Shown: positions 1-5,455 of the stretch, piece after piece | Numbering within the stretch: the stretch's first letter is position 1 | Layout of the letters: each line of letters starts with the position of its first letter | Source of the DNA: a virus | Direction: 5' to 3' (one strand) | IMG/VR virus record: IMGVR_UViG_3300007623_000015 | Coordinates: 1-33,828 of that record | DNA length: 33,828 bases | Notes under the pieces: generated by a model | The model's database searches: none | Told to the model about the DNA's origin: nothing | What the model saw: only the letters and a program-made list of their open reading frames with translations | Position numbers and translations under genes: made by a program

Positions 1-547
1 CATAATAAACTTAAATTAAGTGAAATAGACCAAAAACTATTTCATTTTACGGTTGTCGAGAGCTCTTTCAATCCCCTCATGCTTAATTGGTTCTATAAGG
101 TACGCATACACTATAGATAATAAACCCAATTACATCACTCCGATGGTTTTATACTGTTCGTTGATTATGGTCCGAACGATAGCGGACACATCTGTCTACA
201 CAATGGTAGATGAGCAAAAAATAGGCACTATTAATAATTAAGTGTAAATCTTTCAAGTTAATGTAGTGACACGACCTTTCACATAGTTACCATTTACTTT
301 TTCACTACACAGCGTAGCTGTGCATTCAAAGTCAATTTCGTCTTAGGCTCTCCGATACTCTGTAATTTTACGGATATCAATAACTCTACACTGACCACGA
401 TTACAGTCTATGGGCAGTGACAAACTATTGTGATAATCTATATTCCGACTGTTTCTTGAATAATTTCGCAACAGACCACTTTACAGAACACAAATTACCT
501 TTTTATTTATAGTAGTATACAATCTTTTTCCTTAAAAGAAACTTAAA
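1..547. other. Gene-poor stretch, possible structured RNA
   Basis: No convincing protein gene. Base composition is visibly richer in G+C than the rest of the window. Several hairpins are visible: GTCCG/CGGAC near 170-195, CACAGC/GCTGTG near 308-324, and an AATTGG/CCAATT pairing near 85-130. One minus-strand frame reads openly for dozens of codons but is cut by TAA and TAG and uses codons unlike the phage genes, so I read it as decayed or non-coding. A late-promoter match lies at 504-511. Confidence 0.4.
504..511 (-). promoter_or_regulatory. Late promoter match TATAAATA
   Basis: Exact TATAAATA on the minus strand, the T4 late-promoter core. It points into the gene-poor left end of the window. 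Confidence 0.4.
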
Positions 548-618
548 TGGAACCCTCTAAGAGAGTCGAACTCTTCCTAACTGGGTCGAAACCAGTCGTC
601 TAATCCAGTAGAGAGGGT
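548..618 (-). tRNA. tRNA-Arg(TCG)
   Basis: Acceptor ACCCTCT/AGAGGGT pairs fully. The anticodon stem ACTGG/CCAGT has loop TTTCGAC, anticodon TCG. T arm AAGAG/CTCTT with loop TTCGACT. CCA is encoded and the discriminator is T. Short D arm. Confidence 0.8.
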
Positions 619-651
619 ATTAGTAGTGATGGGTATAATCGAACTACATCA

Positions 652-774
652 TCAACACGGACATTTACCATACTCATTTCTTTTACAGTTACATTCATTA
701 CTTTTTATTGAAGCAATCATAATGATAAGACCGATAAAAGTAACATAACCAAGTATACCTAAAAGTATTTCCAT
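652..774 (-). CDS. Small membrane protein, 40 aa
   Basis: A short ORF with a strong ribosome-binding site (AAGGAG, 6 bases before the ATG). Residues 2-23 form one hydrophobic segment, followed by a charged tail with four cysteines ending ECNCKRNEYGKCPC. This predicts a single-span membrane peptide with a Cys-rich end. It lies between tRNA-Arg(TCG) and a homing-endonuclease remnant. I do not recognise a family. The good ribosome-binding site and clear membrane helix make it likely real. Confidence 0.55.
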   Translation of the reverse strand: MEILLGILGYVTFIGLIIMIASIKSNECNCKRNEYGKCPC

Positions 775-791
775 TTACTACTCCTTATAAT

Positions 792-885
792 TTAAAATTT
801 CATTTTACGACCTTTCAACCAACCTAATTTTTCATAATTATGAAAATCATTGTTTAATACTTTTAGTTTCATTGATTATACAATT
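792..885 (-). pseudogene. Homing endonuclease C-terminal remnant
   Basis: The last codons encode GWLKGRKMKF and stop, the characteristic tail of phage Seg/HNH-type homing endonucleases. Upstream residues (IINETKSIK) fit the same module but lie in another frame, so the copy is frameshifted and has no N-terminal nuclease domain. It follows tRNA-Ser(GCT) and a structured trailer element, the same arrangement as the remnant at 6641-6818. Confidence 0.55.
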
Positions 886-927
886 ACTCACATCCAACAC
901 CTCGTGACGGTAAGTATTTTGTTGGAC
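861..927 (-). repeat. tRNA-trailer RNA element, copy a
   Basis: Starts directly after the tRNA-Ser(GCT) 3' end. On the minus strand: outer stem TCCAACA/TGTTGGA, inner ACC/GGT hairpin, then the shared word AGTAA, a small hairpin ATTG/CAAT, and the shared word TGAAACTAAAA. Two more copies lie at 6497-6563 and 6830-6896, with different stem sequences but conserved pairing. Confidence 0.55.
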
Positions 928-1014
928 CAGAGAGGAAGGGATTCGAACCCTCGGTGCCCTTACGGACACAACACCTTAGCAGGGTGCCGCCTTAAACCAC
1001 TCGGCCACCTCTCT
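928..1014 (-). tRNA. tRNA-Ser(GCT)
   Basis: Class II tRNA with a long variable arm. Acceptor AGAGAGG/CCTCTCT. Anticodon stem GCACC/GGTGT with loop CTGCTAA gives GCT (AGC/AGU codons). Discriminator G. CCA is not encoded; a structured trailer element begins at the next base. Confidence 0.93.
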
Positions 1015-1056
1015 ATTTAAAAGTTTTATAATAGTAACAACACTATCAAAAACTCT

Positions 1057-1133
1057 TGGTGGGCTGCCTGAGACTCGAACTCAGAATCTCTCCGTTATGA
1101 GCGGAGTGCATTAACCAATTTTGCTAACAGCCC
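1057..1133 (-). tRNA. tRNA-Met(CAT), elongator-like
   Basis: Acceptor GGGCTGT/GCAGCCC, anticodon stem CTCCG/CGGAG with loop CTCATAA, T arm CTGAG/CTCAG, encoded CCA. Position 11:24 is C:G, as in elongators. CAT could also be the tRNA-Ile that is modified to read AUA; sequence alone does not decide. Confidence 0.88.
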
Positions 1134-1155
1134 TTGTTGTTTTAAATATAAGTGT

Positions 1156-1177
1156 ATTATACACTACATTTACTTAA
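1156..1177 (-). promoter_or_regulatory. Promoter TTAAGT-N10-TATAAT
   Basis: Exact TTAAGT box, 10-base spacer and TATAAT on the minus strand, upstream of tRNA-Met at 1057-1133. It matches the phage-wide promoter class found at 16 sites in this window. Confidence 0.65.
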
Positions 1178-1192
1178 AATCTCTTTAAATAG

Positions 1193-1266
1193 TACCACCA
1201 ATATGACTTGAAAATATAACATATCGCTTAGAAGGTGATTGCTCTATCCAGTTGAGCTACAGTGGC
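1193..1266 (-). tRNA. tRNA-Arg(TCT), weakly paired
   Basis: Acceptor GCCACTG/TGGTGGT pairs with three G-U wobbles. The D arm is canonical (GCTC/GAGC). Anticodon loop CTTCTAA gives TCT (AGA). The anticodon stem has one A-C mismatch and the T stem one T-C mismatch. CCA is not encoded. It may be functional or starting to decay. Confidence 0.65.
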
Positions 1267-1357
1267 ATTAAAATCATCTTTCCTGAAGTCTTTCTTAGAC
1301 ATTCCTTTCAATCATTCTTTTACAATAATGACAAAGTAAACATTTCAGAATACTTTG

Positions 1358-1433
1358 CTCAGGTAGTTGGATTCGAACCAACAATCAACCGATTAACAGT
1401 CGGCCGTCTTACCACTGTCGACATCATACCTGA
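1358..1433 (-). tRNA. tRNA-Asn(GTT), copy 1
   Basis: Acceptor TCAGGTA/TACCTGA, anticodon loop CTGTTAA (GTT), T arm GTTGG/CCAAC with loop TTCGAAT, discriminator G. The D arm has extra bases. CCA is incomplete (GCA). Leader and trailer can extend the acceptor stem (TTTG/CAAA after one mismatch). Confidence 0.85.
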
Positions 1434-1451
1434 ACAAAATATTCTTTAAAA

Positions 1452-1526
1452 TGGTCGGGAAGCTGAGAATCGAACTCAGTTTTTCTTCGCCCCAAACGAA
1501 GCGGATACCCATTTTCCTACATCCCG
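1452..1526 (-). tRNA. tRNA-Pro(TGG)
   Basis: Anticodon stem CTTCG/CGAAG with loop TTTGGGG (TGG). T arm CTGAG/CTCAG. Acceptor CGGGATG/CTTCCCG has one T-T mismatch. CCA encoded. Confidence 0.88.
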
Positions 1527-1534
1527 ATATACTA

Positions 1535-1619
1535 TGGTGGGTCTGGAGAGACTTGAACTCTCACTCCTTTCGGACACGGTTTCTAAGACCGTTATGTCTA
1601 CCAATTCCAACACAAACCC
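1535..1619 (-). tRNA. tRNA-Leu(TAG)
   Basis: Class II tRNA. Acceptor GGGTTTG/CAGACCC, anticodon stem ACGGT/ACCGT with loop CTTAGAA (TAG), variable arm present, T loop TTCAAGT, discriminator A, CCA encoded. Confidence 0.93.
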
Positions 1620-1627
1620 AATTTTTT

Positions 1628-1702
1628 TGGAGCGGGTACCGAGAATCCAACTCGGATTTTCTGTTTGGAAGACAGATGTGATAAGCATCATACTATACCC
1701 GC
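1628..1702 (-). tRNA. tRNA-Gly(TCC)
   Basis: Acceptor GCGGGTA/TACCCGC, anticodon stem TCTGT/ACAGA with loop CTTCCAA (TCC), discriminator T, CCA encoded. The T loop reads TTGGATT rather than the usual TTCRANY. Confidence 0.88.
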
Positions 1703-1712
1703 AATTAATAAA

Positions 1713-1786
1713 TGGTTGACCTATCAGGACTCGAACCTGAAATACTTGAGTCAAAGTCAAGGGTGTTACCATTACACTATAGGTCA
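1713..1786 (-). tRNA. tRNA-Gln(TTG), copy 1
   Basis: Acceptor TGACCTA/TAGGTCA, anticodon stem CTTGA/TCAAG with loop CTTTGAC (TTG), T arm TCAGG/CCTGA, CCA encoded. Confidence 0.93.
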
Positions 1787-1794
1787 TTAAATCT

Positions 1795-1869
1795 TGGTAC
1801 TTCGTAGGGGAATTGAACCCCTCTCTACAGGATGAAAACCTGTTGACCTAGCCGATAGTCGAACGAAGC
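1795..1869 (-). tRNA. tRNA-Glu(TTC), copy 1
   Basis: Acceptor GCTTCGT/ACGAAGT, anticodon stem ACAGG/CCTGT with loop TTTTCAT (TTC), T loop TTCAATT, CCA encoded. Confidence 0.93.
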
Positions 1870-1873
1870 ATTT

Positions 1874-1949
1874 TGGTGTGGATACCGAGAATCGAACTCG
1901 GGTACCTCGGACCACAACCGAGTGTACTAACCACTGTACTATATCCACC
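1874..1949 (-). tRNA. tRNA-His(GTG)
   Basis: Acceptor GTGGATA/TATCCAC preceded by an extra G (position -1), as expected for His. Anticodon stem CTCGG/CCGAG with loop TTGTGGT (GTG). CCA encoded. Confidence 0.93.
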
Positions 1950-1985
1950 TATAAACTATAATAAGATATAACTTATAGGTAAATA

Positions 1986-2060
1986 TGGTCGTCTCAGATA
2001 GATTTGAACTATCGACCTTTCCGTTATCAGCGGAATGCTCTACCCCTGAGCTATGAGACG
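1986..2060 (-). tRNA. tRNA-Ile(GAT)
   Basis: Acceptor CGTCTCA/TGAGACG, anticodon stem TTCCG/CGGAA with loop CTGATAA (GAT), T loop TTCAAAT, CCA encoded. Confidence 0.93.
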
Positions 2061-2062
2061 AA

Positions 2063-2148
2063 TGGAGGACGAGGAGGGAGTCGAACCCTCAAGTGTTTGA
2101 CCACCGACGGTTTTCAAAACCGCTCCAATACCATTATGGGACTCGTCC
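2063..2148 (-). tRNA. tRNA-Ser(TGA)
   Basis: Class II tRNA. Acceptor GGACGAG/CTCGTCC, anticodon stem GCGGT/ACCGT with loop TTTGAAA (TGA), long variable arm, CCA encoded. Confidence 0.93.
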
Positions 2149-2206
2149 ATATAAAAATATTAACATTAATATGTTAAATAACAATGAGTTGTAAAGTGAT
2201 TAGTTG

Positions 2207-2230
2207 AAAAAAAATGTCTAGAATTTAGAC
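2207..2230 (-). terminator. Weak intrinsic terminator
   Basis: On the minus strand a 5-bp GTCTA/TAGAC stem is followed by a run of eight T after one A. A stronger 8-bp hairpin (TATCACTT/AAGTGATA, 2245-2271) lies just upstream. It sits after the 52-aa ORF and before tRNA-Ser(TGA). Confidence 0.4.
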
Positions 2231-2291
2231 TTGTAGTTTCTCTCTATCACTTAACTTCTCTGTAAGTGATAAAGATTTTGAAGTTTATCGC

Positions 2292-2450
2292 TTACAGAAG
2301 AGTTTGTTCCCTCTGACTATGTGACATAGGTGAACATTCTATTCCATTGATGTTGTTGTTAGAAATAGGCAGAATCATAGATATAGAACTATTGTGTGAT
2401 ACAATGTCATTGTTTACATTAAGATGACTGTTAATTGATAATGTATTCAT
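2292..2450 (-). CDS. Small protein, 52 aa
   Basis: Short ORF with ribosome-binding site AGGAG nine bases before the ATG. It sits behind two promoters in series: TTAAGT-N10-TATAAT (2496-2517) and late-type TATAAATA (2483-2490). Its N terminus (MNTLSINSHLNVNND) resembles that of the 40-aa ORF at 7751-7873 (LSI, then NVNN). The product is rich in Asn and Ser with no recognised motif. The shared start and identical promoter layout suggest a small gene family, though the leader RNA might be the functional product. Confidence 0.5.
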   Translation of the reverse strand: MNTLSINSHLNVNNDIVSHNSSISMILPISNNNINGIECSPMSHSQREQTLL

Positions 2451-2482
2451 TTCTAAATTCTCCTATTTAATTTCTTTTGTTT

Positions 2483-2490
2483 TATTTATA
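2483..2490 (-). promoter_or_regulatory. Late promoter TATAAATA
   Basis: Exact late-promoter core, about 33 bases upstream of the 52-aa ORF start and downstream of the 2496-2517 promoter. Confidence 0.5.
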
Positions 2491-2495
2491 AGTGT

Positions 2496-2517
2496 ATTAT
2501 AACACAACTTTACTTAA
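2496..2517 (-). promoter_or_regulatory. Promoter TTAAGT-N10-TATAAT
   Basis: Exact match to the class, upstream of the 52-aa ORF at 2292-2450. Confidence 0.65.
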
Positions 2518-2583
2518 TTTTTACTAAATTGAGTAAATTTTTTAAAATTCTTTTTGAACTCTAAAAAATGTACTGTATATTGT

Positions 2584-2658
2584 TGGTAGCGGAGGTCGGA
2601 ATTGAACCGACATATTCTTGGTTATGAGCCAAGTGAGTTACCAGTACTCTACTCCGCA
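2584..2658 (-). tRNA. tRNA-Met(CAT), initiator-like
   Basis: Anticodon stem CTTGG/CCAAG with loop CTCATAA (CAT). The first acceptor pair is a T-T mismatch, the other six pair (GCGGAG/CTCCGC). Position 11:24 is A:T. An unpaired 1:72 and A11:U24 are hallmarks of bacterial initiator tRNA. Two of the three G:C pairs typical of the initiator anticodon stem are present. CCA encoded. Confidence 0.8.
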
Positions 2659-2665
2659 ATCTATA

Positions 2666-2750
2666 TGGTGCCTCGAGACGGACTCGAACCGTCATGCCTA
2701 ACGGCATGAGATTTAAAATCTCACTGGTCTACCAATTCCCACATGAAGGT
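2666..2750 (-). tRNA. Class II tRNA with anticodon TTA (reads UAA)
   Basis: Leu-like class II tRNA with variable arm TGCC-GTTA-GGCA. Anticodon stem TGAGA/TCTCA has loop TTTTAAA, so positions 34-36 are TTA, complementary to the stop codon UAA. Leu(TAA) would need TTTAAAA. Acceptor ACCTTCA/TCGAGGC mismatches at 1:72 and 6:67, which hints at decay. T arm GACGG/CCGTC is intact and CCA is encoded. Either a suppressor tRNA or a decaying tRNA-Leu. Confidence 0.6.
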
Positions 2751-2753
2751 ATC

Positions 2754-2794
2754 ATGGATAGTGACTAACTCTATCCGTTATACTATCAAGGCTG
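2754..2794 (-). pseudogene. tRNA 5' fragment
   Basis: Minus-strand sequence resembles a tRNA 5' part with D-loop-like TAGTATAACGG, then a GGATAG/CTATCC hairpin. No T arm or 3' acceptor follows. Probable tRNA remnant next to the aberrant TTA tRNA. Confidence 0.3.
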
Positions 2795-2879
2795 TATTAA
2801 AACTCTTTTTATCTTTTTCCTTGAACGAAAGTACAGTCAATACTTTTAAAAATACTTTATAAAGTACTCTTAGAAATAT

Positions 2880-2955
2880 TGGTGATGGTGGAGAGGTTCG
2901 AACTCTCGACACCATGATTAAAAGTCATGTGCTCTACCAACTGAGCTACACCATC
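2880..2955 (-). tRNA. tRNA-Lys(TTT), copy 1
   Basis: Acceptor GATGGTG/CACCATC, D stem GCTC/GAGC, anticodon stem CATGA/TCATG with loop CTTTTAA (TTT), T arm GAGAG/CTCTC, CCA encoded. Fully canonical. Confidence 0.95.
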
Positions 2956-2957
2956 AT

Positions 2958-3033
2958 TGGTGTATCGTATAGGATTTGAACCTATGACCTCTGTGTTAAA
3001 AGCGCAATACTCTACCAACTGAGCTAACGATAC
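2958..3033 (-). tRNA. tRNA-Lys(TTT), copy 2
   Basis: Acceptor GTATCGT/ACGATAC, loop CTTTTAA (TTT), CCA encoded. The anticodon stem TTGCG/CACAG has one C-A mismatch and a wobble. Three bases from copy 1, and directly after a complex structured leader (3033-3131). Confidence 0.85.
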
Positions 3034-3103
3034 ATCTCTATAGACTGAACTGCCTTTATTTAGAGATGCATCCTATTAACGTTTAATCAGTCTCGTTAAT
3101 AGG
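3033..3103 (-). promoter_or_regulatory. Pseudoknot leader before tRNA-Lys
   Basis: A 10-bp perfect stem CCTATTAACG/CGTTAATAGG (3072-3081 with 3094-3103) has a 12-base loop that contains, on the minus strand, AGACTGA. This is perfectly complementary to TC AGTCT at 3042-3048, giving a possible H-type pseudoknot. CATCTCTA/TAGAGATG (3061-3068 with 3033-3040) can also pair and would compete with an outer AGATG/CATCT stem. Confidence 0.5.
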
Positions 3104-3131
3104 CAACATCTATGATTTTTGAACTCTTCAT
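3096..3131 (-). CDS. Possible 11-aa leader peptide
   Basis: MKSSKIIDVAY followed by TAA, with AAAGGA 6 bases before the ATG. The stop codon lies inside the 5' arm of the 10-bp pseudoknot stem, so a ribosome ending here would open that stem. Its position suggests a regulatory leader ORF rather than a functional peptide. It is short enough to be chance. Confidence 0.3.
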   Translation of the reverse strand: MKSSKIIDVAY

Positions 3132-3170
3132 AGTGTTTCCTTTTATTTTTATTTTATAATATCACAATTA

Positions 3171-3395
3171 TTATTGCTCTGATTTATTGATAAGTTCTCT
3201 TAAAACTTTACCTAAACCTTGTACTATATCATTTTCATTTTCATCTTTTGGAAAATTAAATGTATAATCTGTTCCATCAAAAACTAATTCACCTGCCATT
3301 TCACTATCAGCAAGAAATTTAGCATTAAAACCTGGAACTCCTTTTGTGTCGTTAATCACAATTGTGATATCACCAAAATTTCTATATCTTTGCAT
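3171..3395 (-). CDS. Hypothetical late protein, 74 aa
   Basis: Small soluble protein with no recognised motif. The start is supported by AAAGGACAG upstream and a late promoter at 3419-3426, whose TATAAATA abuts the 3' CCA of tRNA-Tyr. The sequence has beta-rich character in the first 55 residues and a C-terminal helix. The late promoter suggests virion or late-phase expression. Function unknown. Confidence 0.7.
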   Translation of the reverse strand: MQRYRNFGDITIVINDTKGVPGFNAKFLADSEMAGELVFDGTDYTFNFPKDENENDIVQGLGKVLRELINKSEQ

Positions 3396-3418
3396 TTTAC
3401 TGTCCTTTTGTTTAACAG

Positions 3419-3426
3419 TATTTATA
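3419..3426 (-). promoter_or_regulatory. Late promoter TATAAATA
   Basis: Exact core 24 bases upstream of the 74-aa protein start. It begins at the base after the tRNA-Tyr CCA. Confidence 0.65.
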
Positions 3427-3512
3427 TGGTGGAGCAGGCTGGACTTGAACCAGCAATGCTAAAAAGCGGCGGATTTACAATCCGCTGGGGTTACCAATTT
3501 TCCTACTACTCC
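3427..3512 (-). tRNA. tRNA-Tyr(GTA)
   Basis: Class II tRNA. Acceptor GGAGTAG/CTGCTCC, anticodon stem GCGGA/TCCGC with loop TTGTAAA (GTA), variable arm, T arm GCTGG/CCAGC, CCA encoded. Confidence 0.95.
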
Positions 3513-3518
3513 ATTAAA

Positions 3519-3551
3519 TGGTGGTCTCGAGCAGACTTGAACTGCTGGCAC
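3519..3551 (-). pseudogene. tRNA 3' fragment beside a homing endonuclease
   Basis: T arm AGCAG/CTGCT with loop TTCAAGT, then CGAGACC, A and CCA: a perfect tRNA 3' end. There is no anticodon or D arm. The sequence runs directly into the stop codon of the endonuclease at 3552, and no matching 5' half (GGTCTCG) is seen upstream. It looks like a tRNA destroyed by the endonuclease insertion. Confidence 0.6.
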
Positions 3552-4217
3552 CTACTCATACATTGATATAAAATCTTTCCCATATTTGTCTTCTACATAG
3601 GCTAAATACAATTTTATATCATCTTTGTAAATGACTTTAATTGGTTTATCAAACTGTTTAAGTTTTTGTTCCCATTGTTCTGTCATATAACCTTTTATCT
3701 CTACATACTCATCATTGACTATAAAGTCTGGTATATAGTATCTTTTTTCATTGTTAAAAATATACTTAAATTTTTCTGTATTCCTCTCAAAATCTATGTT
3801 ATGTTCTATATTATATATAACATAAGCAAGTTCCCAAGAACTATCACAGTAATATCCTTTGTATGTACCACTCTTGCCTCTACCAGAACCTTTTCTATAA
3901 CCACCTTGATTTGGGTTATTTTTCATTTGTTCTAATGTTTTTTTAGAGTGAGTTTTACCCTTAAATGAACCTTCTCTGCCAGATAATAATTCAGAATGTT
4001 TTTTTATTCTTTCATCATCTTCTTTAGTTAGCCCTTTATTCCAAGCTTTTCTATTACCTTTTTTGTATCCGTCATTGTTACTAGTAAAATCTTTACCTTC
4101 TCCATGACTTCTCCAAATATGCGTACATATACCTTTTTTTGTATATTCTTTATCACAATGTGGGCATATATACTTCCCAGTGTTCTTATTTAACCAATTT
4201 TCATCTAACTTTATCAT
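3552..4217 (-). CDS. Homing endonuclease, PD-(D/E)XK type with zinc finger
   Basis: 221 aa. The N terminus has a C2H2-like finger (CPHC near residue 18, then an H and SHG near 33-40). The middle has a NUMOD3-like stretch (KAWNKGLTKEDDERIKKHSELL). The C terminus (about 120-200) has SSWELAYVI, YYIPDF and YVEIKGY, the pattern of Hef/Vsr-like PD-(D/E)XK homing nucleases: PDF supplies the acid, E-x-K the rest of the site. It is inserted among tRNA genes and abuts a tRNA 3' fragment. A late promoter lies at 4236-4243. Expected role: cutting an allele lacking the element to spread it. Confidence 0.85.
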   Translation of the reverse strand: MIKLDENWLNKNTGKYICPHCDKEYTKKGICTHIWRSHGEGKDFTSNNDGYKKGNRKAWNKGLTKEDDERIKKHSELLSGREGSFKGKTHSKKTLEQMKNNPNQGGYRKGSGRGKSGTYKGYYCDSSWELAYVIYNIEHNIDFERNTEKFKYIFNNEKRYYIPDFIVNDEYVEIKGYMTEQWEQKLKQFDKPIKVIYKDDIKLYLAYVEDKYGKDFISMYE

Positions 4218-4235
4218 ATAAACAACTTTTATTAG

Positions 4236-4243
4236 TATTTATA
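4236..4243 (-). promoter_or_regulatory. Late promoter TATAAATA
   Basis: Exact core 19 bases before the homing endonuclease start at 4217. A TGATTTA/TAAATCA hairpin (4271-4290) lies between it and tRNA-Phe. Confidence 0.55.
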
Positions 4244-4305
4244 TTAGTTGAATTTGGTAGAACACAAGACTGATTTAATAATATAAATCACTGTTGTATT
4301 CTTTT

Positions 4306-4381
4306 TGGTGTCGGATGCAAGATTCGAACTTGCCCCTTTAGATTTTCAGTCTAACGATGTCACCTTATCATCCAATCCAAC
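4306..4381 (-). tRNA. tRNA-Phe(GAA)
   Basis: Acceptor GTTGGAT/ATCCGAC, D stem GATG/CATC, anticodon stem TTAGA/TCTAA with loop CTGAAAA (GAA), T arm GCAAG/CTTGC with TTCGAAT, CCA encoded. Confidence 0.93.
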
Positions 4382-4389
4382 CAAATTAA

Positions 4390-4465
4390 TGGTCTCAACT
4401 CCGAGTAACGCTCTCGGCTCTTTGGATTTTCAGTCCAACGCTTTCACTTGATTAGCTTAGTTGAG
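4390..4465 (-). tRNA. Aberrant tRNA-Phe(GAA)-like gene
   Basis: Acceptor CTCAACT/AGTTGAG is perfect. Anticodon stem TTGGA/TCCAA with loop CTGAAAA gives GAA. T stem CCGAG/CTCGG is perfect but its loop is AGCGTTA, not TTCRANY. The D arm (GCT/AGC) lacks the GG that normally docks with the T loop, so both partners of the elbow contact are missing together. A-CCA encoded. A 12-bp hairpin (4463-4508) occupies the leader and overlaps the mature 5' end by three bases. Confidence 0.55.
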
Positions 4466-4508
4466 ATACGATAGAATCAAACTTTATATTAATGTCCTAT
4501 CGTATCTC
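4463..4508 (-). repeat. 12-bp perfect inverted repeat in a tRNA leader
   Basis: GAGATACGATAG (4463-4474) and CTATCGTATCTC (4497-4508) pair over 12 bp with a 22-base loop, immediately 5' of the aberrant Phe tRNA-like gene. The last three paired bases are also the first bases of its acceptor stem, so the two structures compete. Confidence 0.6.
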
Positions 4509-4562
4509 TATTCTATCAGTTAGAGTTTACAATAGGACAAACTAAATGTACTAAACATTTTA

Positions 4563-5321
4563 TTATCCTTTTCTATATGTTGAAATAATCTTTCTATGAT
4601 TTGAGATACATTTTTTAATTGCTTTTATAAATTTATCTCCATCAAATACAATCTCACTATTGTCCCCATCTAGACCAAGCATAGAAATAATATTTGTCAC
4701 CCTTGTTCCAGAATAGTCTGATGTTAATGTAACAGAACCATCATCATTCCATTTTGCATTGATTGTAGTAGAGTAAATGTCACCAAAATCATGAGTTCTA
4801 CCCTTACCAACAGTTTTTAATGTTGCACTAAATGTATTACTTACAAATCTTTTATAAACTGACAATTCTGCCCCAGCTACTTTTATATCTTTCATTGTAT
4901 CTGTGACTAATTTTTTTGTTAGTCTTGTAGTGCCTCTTTTAACTTTTGGTTTTACTTCTTTTTCCACTTCTATACCAAACATTTTTGGTTGTTTCTTTAT
5001 TTTATCTACCAATTTACTTGTAAATGTATCTATATCATTTTTAAATCTTAACATAGTCGCTTTTGGGTCAATTGGTTGAAATTTAAAATATGTACCTTGT
5101 CTTTTTCCTAAATAAGAAGCATAAAATGTACCTCTGTTAGTTTCTATTGTTATATTCAAATTACTGCTTTCAGTTGAACCTTTAGTTTGGTAAGAACTTG
5201 CTTTAAAAGAATAACCAGTATCTTTACTTAATTTTTTAAAGTATTTAGACGCCCATTTTTCATCAAACTCATTAACATCAAGATGTAGAGTTTTTTCTAA
5301 TATCAATTCTCTGAATGTCAT
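4563..5321 (-). CDS. Hypothetical late protein with capsid-targeting-like leader
   Basis: 252 aa, no recognised domain. The N terminus MTFRELILEKTLHL resembles the T4 internal-protein capsid-targeting leader (MKTYQEFIAEA) and ends in I-L-E, which fits the L/I-x-E rule of the T4 prohead protease. A similar F-R/K-E start occurs on the proteins at 8948, 14339 and 17554. The body alternates basic helices (about 85-135) with beta-rich stretches. RBS GAGGAA and late promoter at 5343-5350. I infer a possible head-packaged protein; the leader similarity is short and needs testing. Confidence 0.7.
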   Translation of the reverse strand: MTFRELILEKTLHLDVNEFDEKWASKYFKKLSKDTGYSFKASSYQTKGSTESSNLNITIETNRGTFYASYLGKRQGTYFKFQPIDPKATMLRFKNDIDTFTSKLVDKIKKQPKMFGIEVEKEVKPKVKRGTTRLTKKLVTDTMKDIKVAGAELSVYKRFVSNTFSATLKTVGKGRTHDFGDIYSTTINAKWNDDGSVTLTSDYSGTRVTNIISMLGLDGDNSEIVFDGDKFIKAIKKCISNHRKIISTYRKG

Positions 5322-5342
5322 TTTATTTCCTCTATTTTAGAG

Positions 5343-5350
5343 TATTTATA
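5343..5350 (-). promoter_or_regulatory. Late promoter TATAAATA
   Basis: Exact core 22 bases before the 252-aa late protein. It touches the end of the 19-bp inverted repeat around tRNA-Asn copy 2. Confidence 0.65.
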
Positions 5351-5360
5351 TAACACTCTG

Positions 5361-5432
5361 CTCAGCAGGTAGGATTCGAACCTACGACAACCTGATTAAC
5401 AGTCAGGGATTCTACCACTGAACTACTGCTGA
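5361..5432 (-). tRNA. tRNA-Asn(GTT), copy 2, on an extended stem
   Basis: Acceptor TCAGCAG/CTGCTGA, anticodon stem CCTGA/TCAGG with loop CTGTTAA (GTT), T arm GTAGG/CCTAC. The acceptor is prolonged outward by leader-trailer pairing into a 19-bp perfect helix (5350-5368 with 5426-5444). No full CCA (GCA). Confidence 0.88.
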
Positions 5433-5455
5433 GCAGAGTGTTATGAGTGTACAAC

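Noticed and set aside
53-241. 62-aa plus-strand ORF
   Set aside because: No ribosome-binding site, wrong strand for the region and no protein-like pattern.
1-400. Minus-strand frames open except for single TAA/TAG codons, which a UAA-reading tRNA might suppress
   Set aside because: Codon choice is unlike phage genes, no homology is recognisable, one interruption is TAG, and TAA clearly ends the phage genes elsewhere.
604-680. T-arm-like sequence suggesting another tRNA
   Set aside because: The stem does not pair, and the bases belong to the end of the 40-aa membrane ORF.
1252-1787. Plus- and minus-strand ORFs of 60-103 codons
   Set aside because: They run across tRNA genes and translate tRNA sequence.
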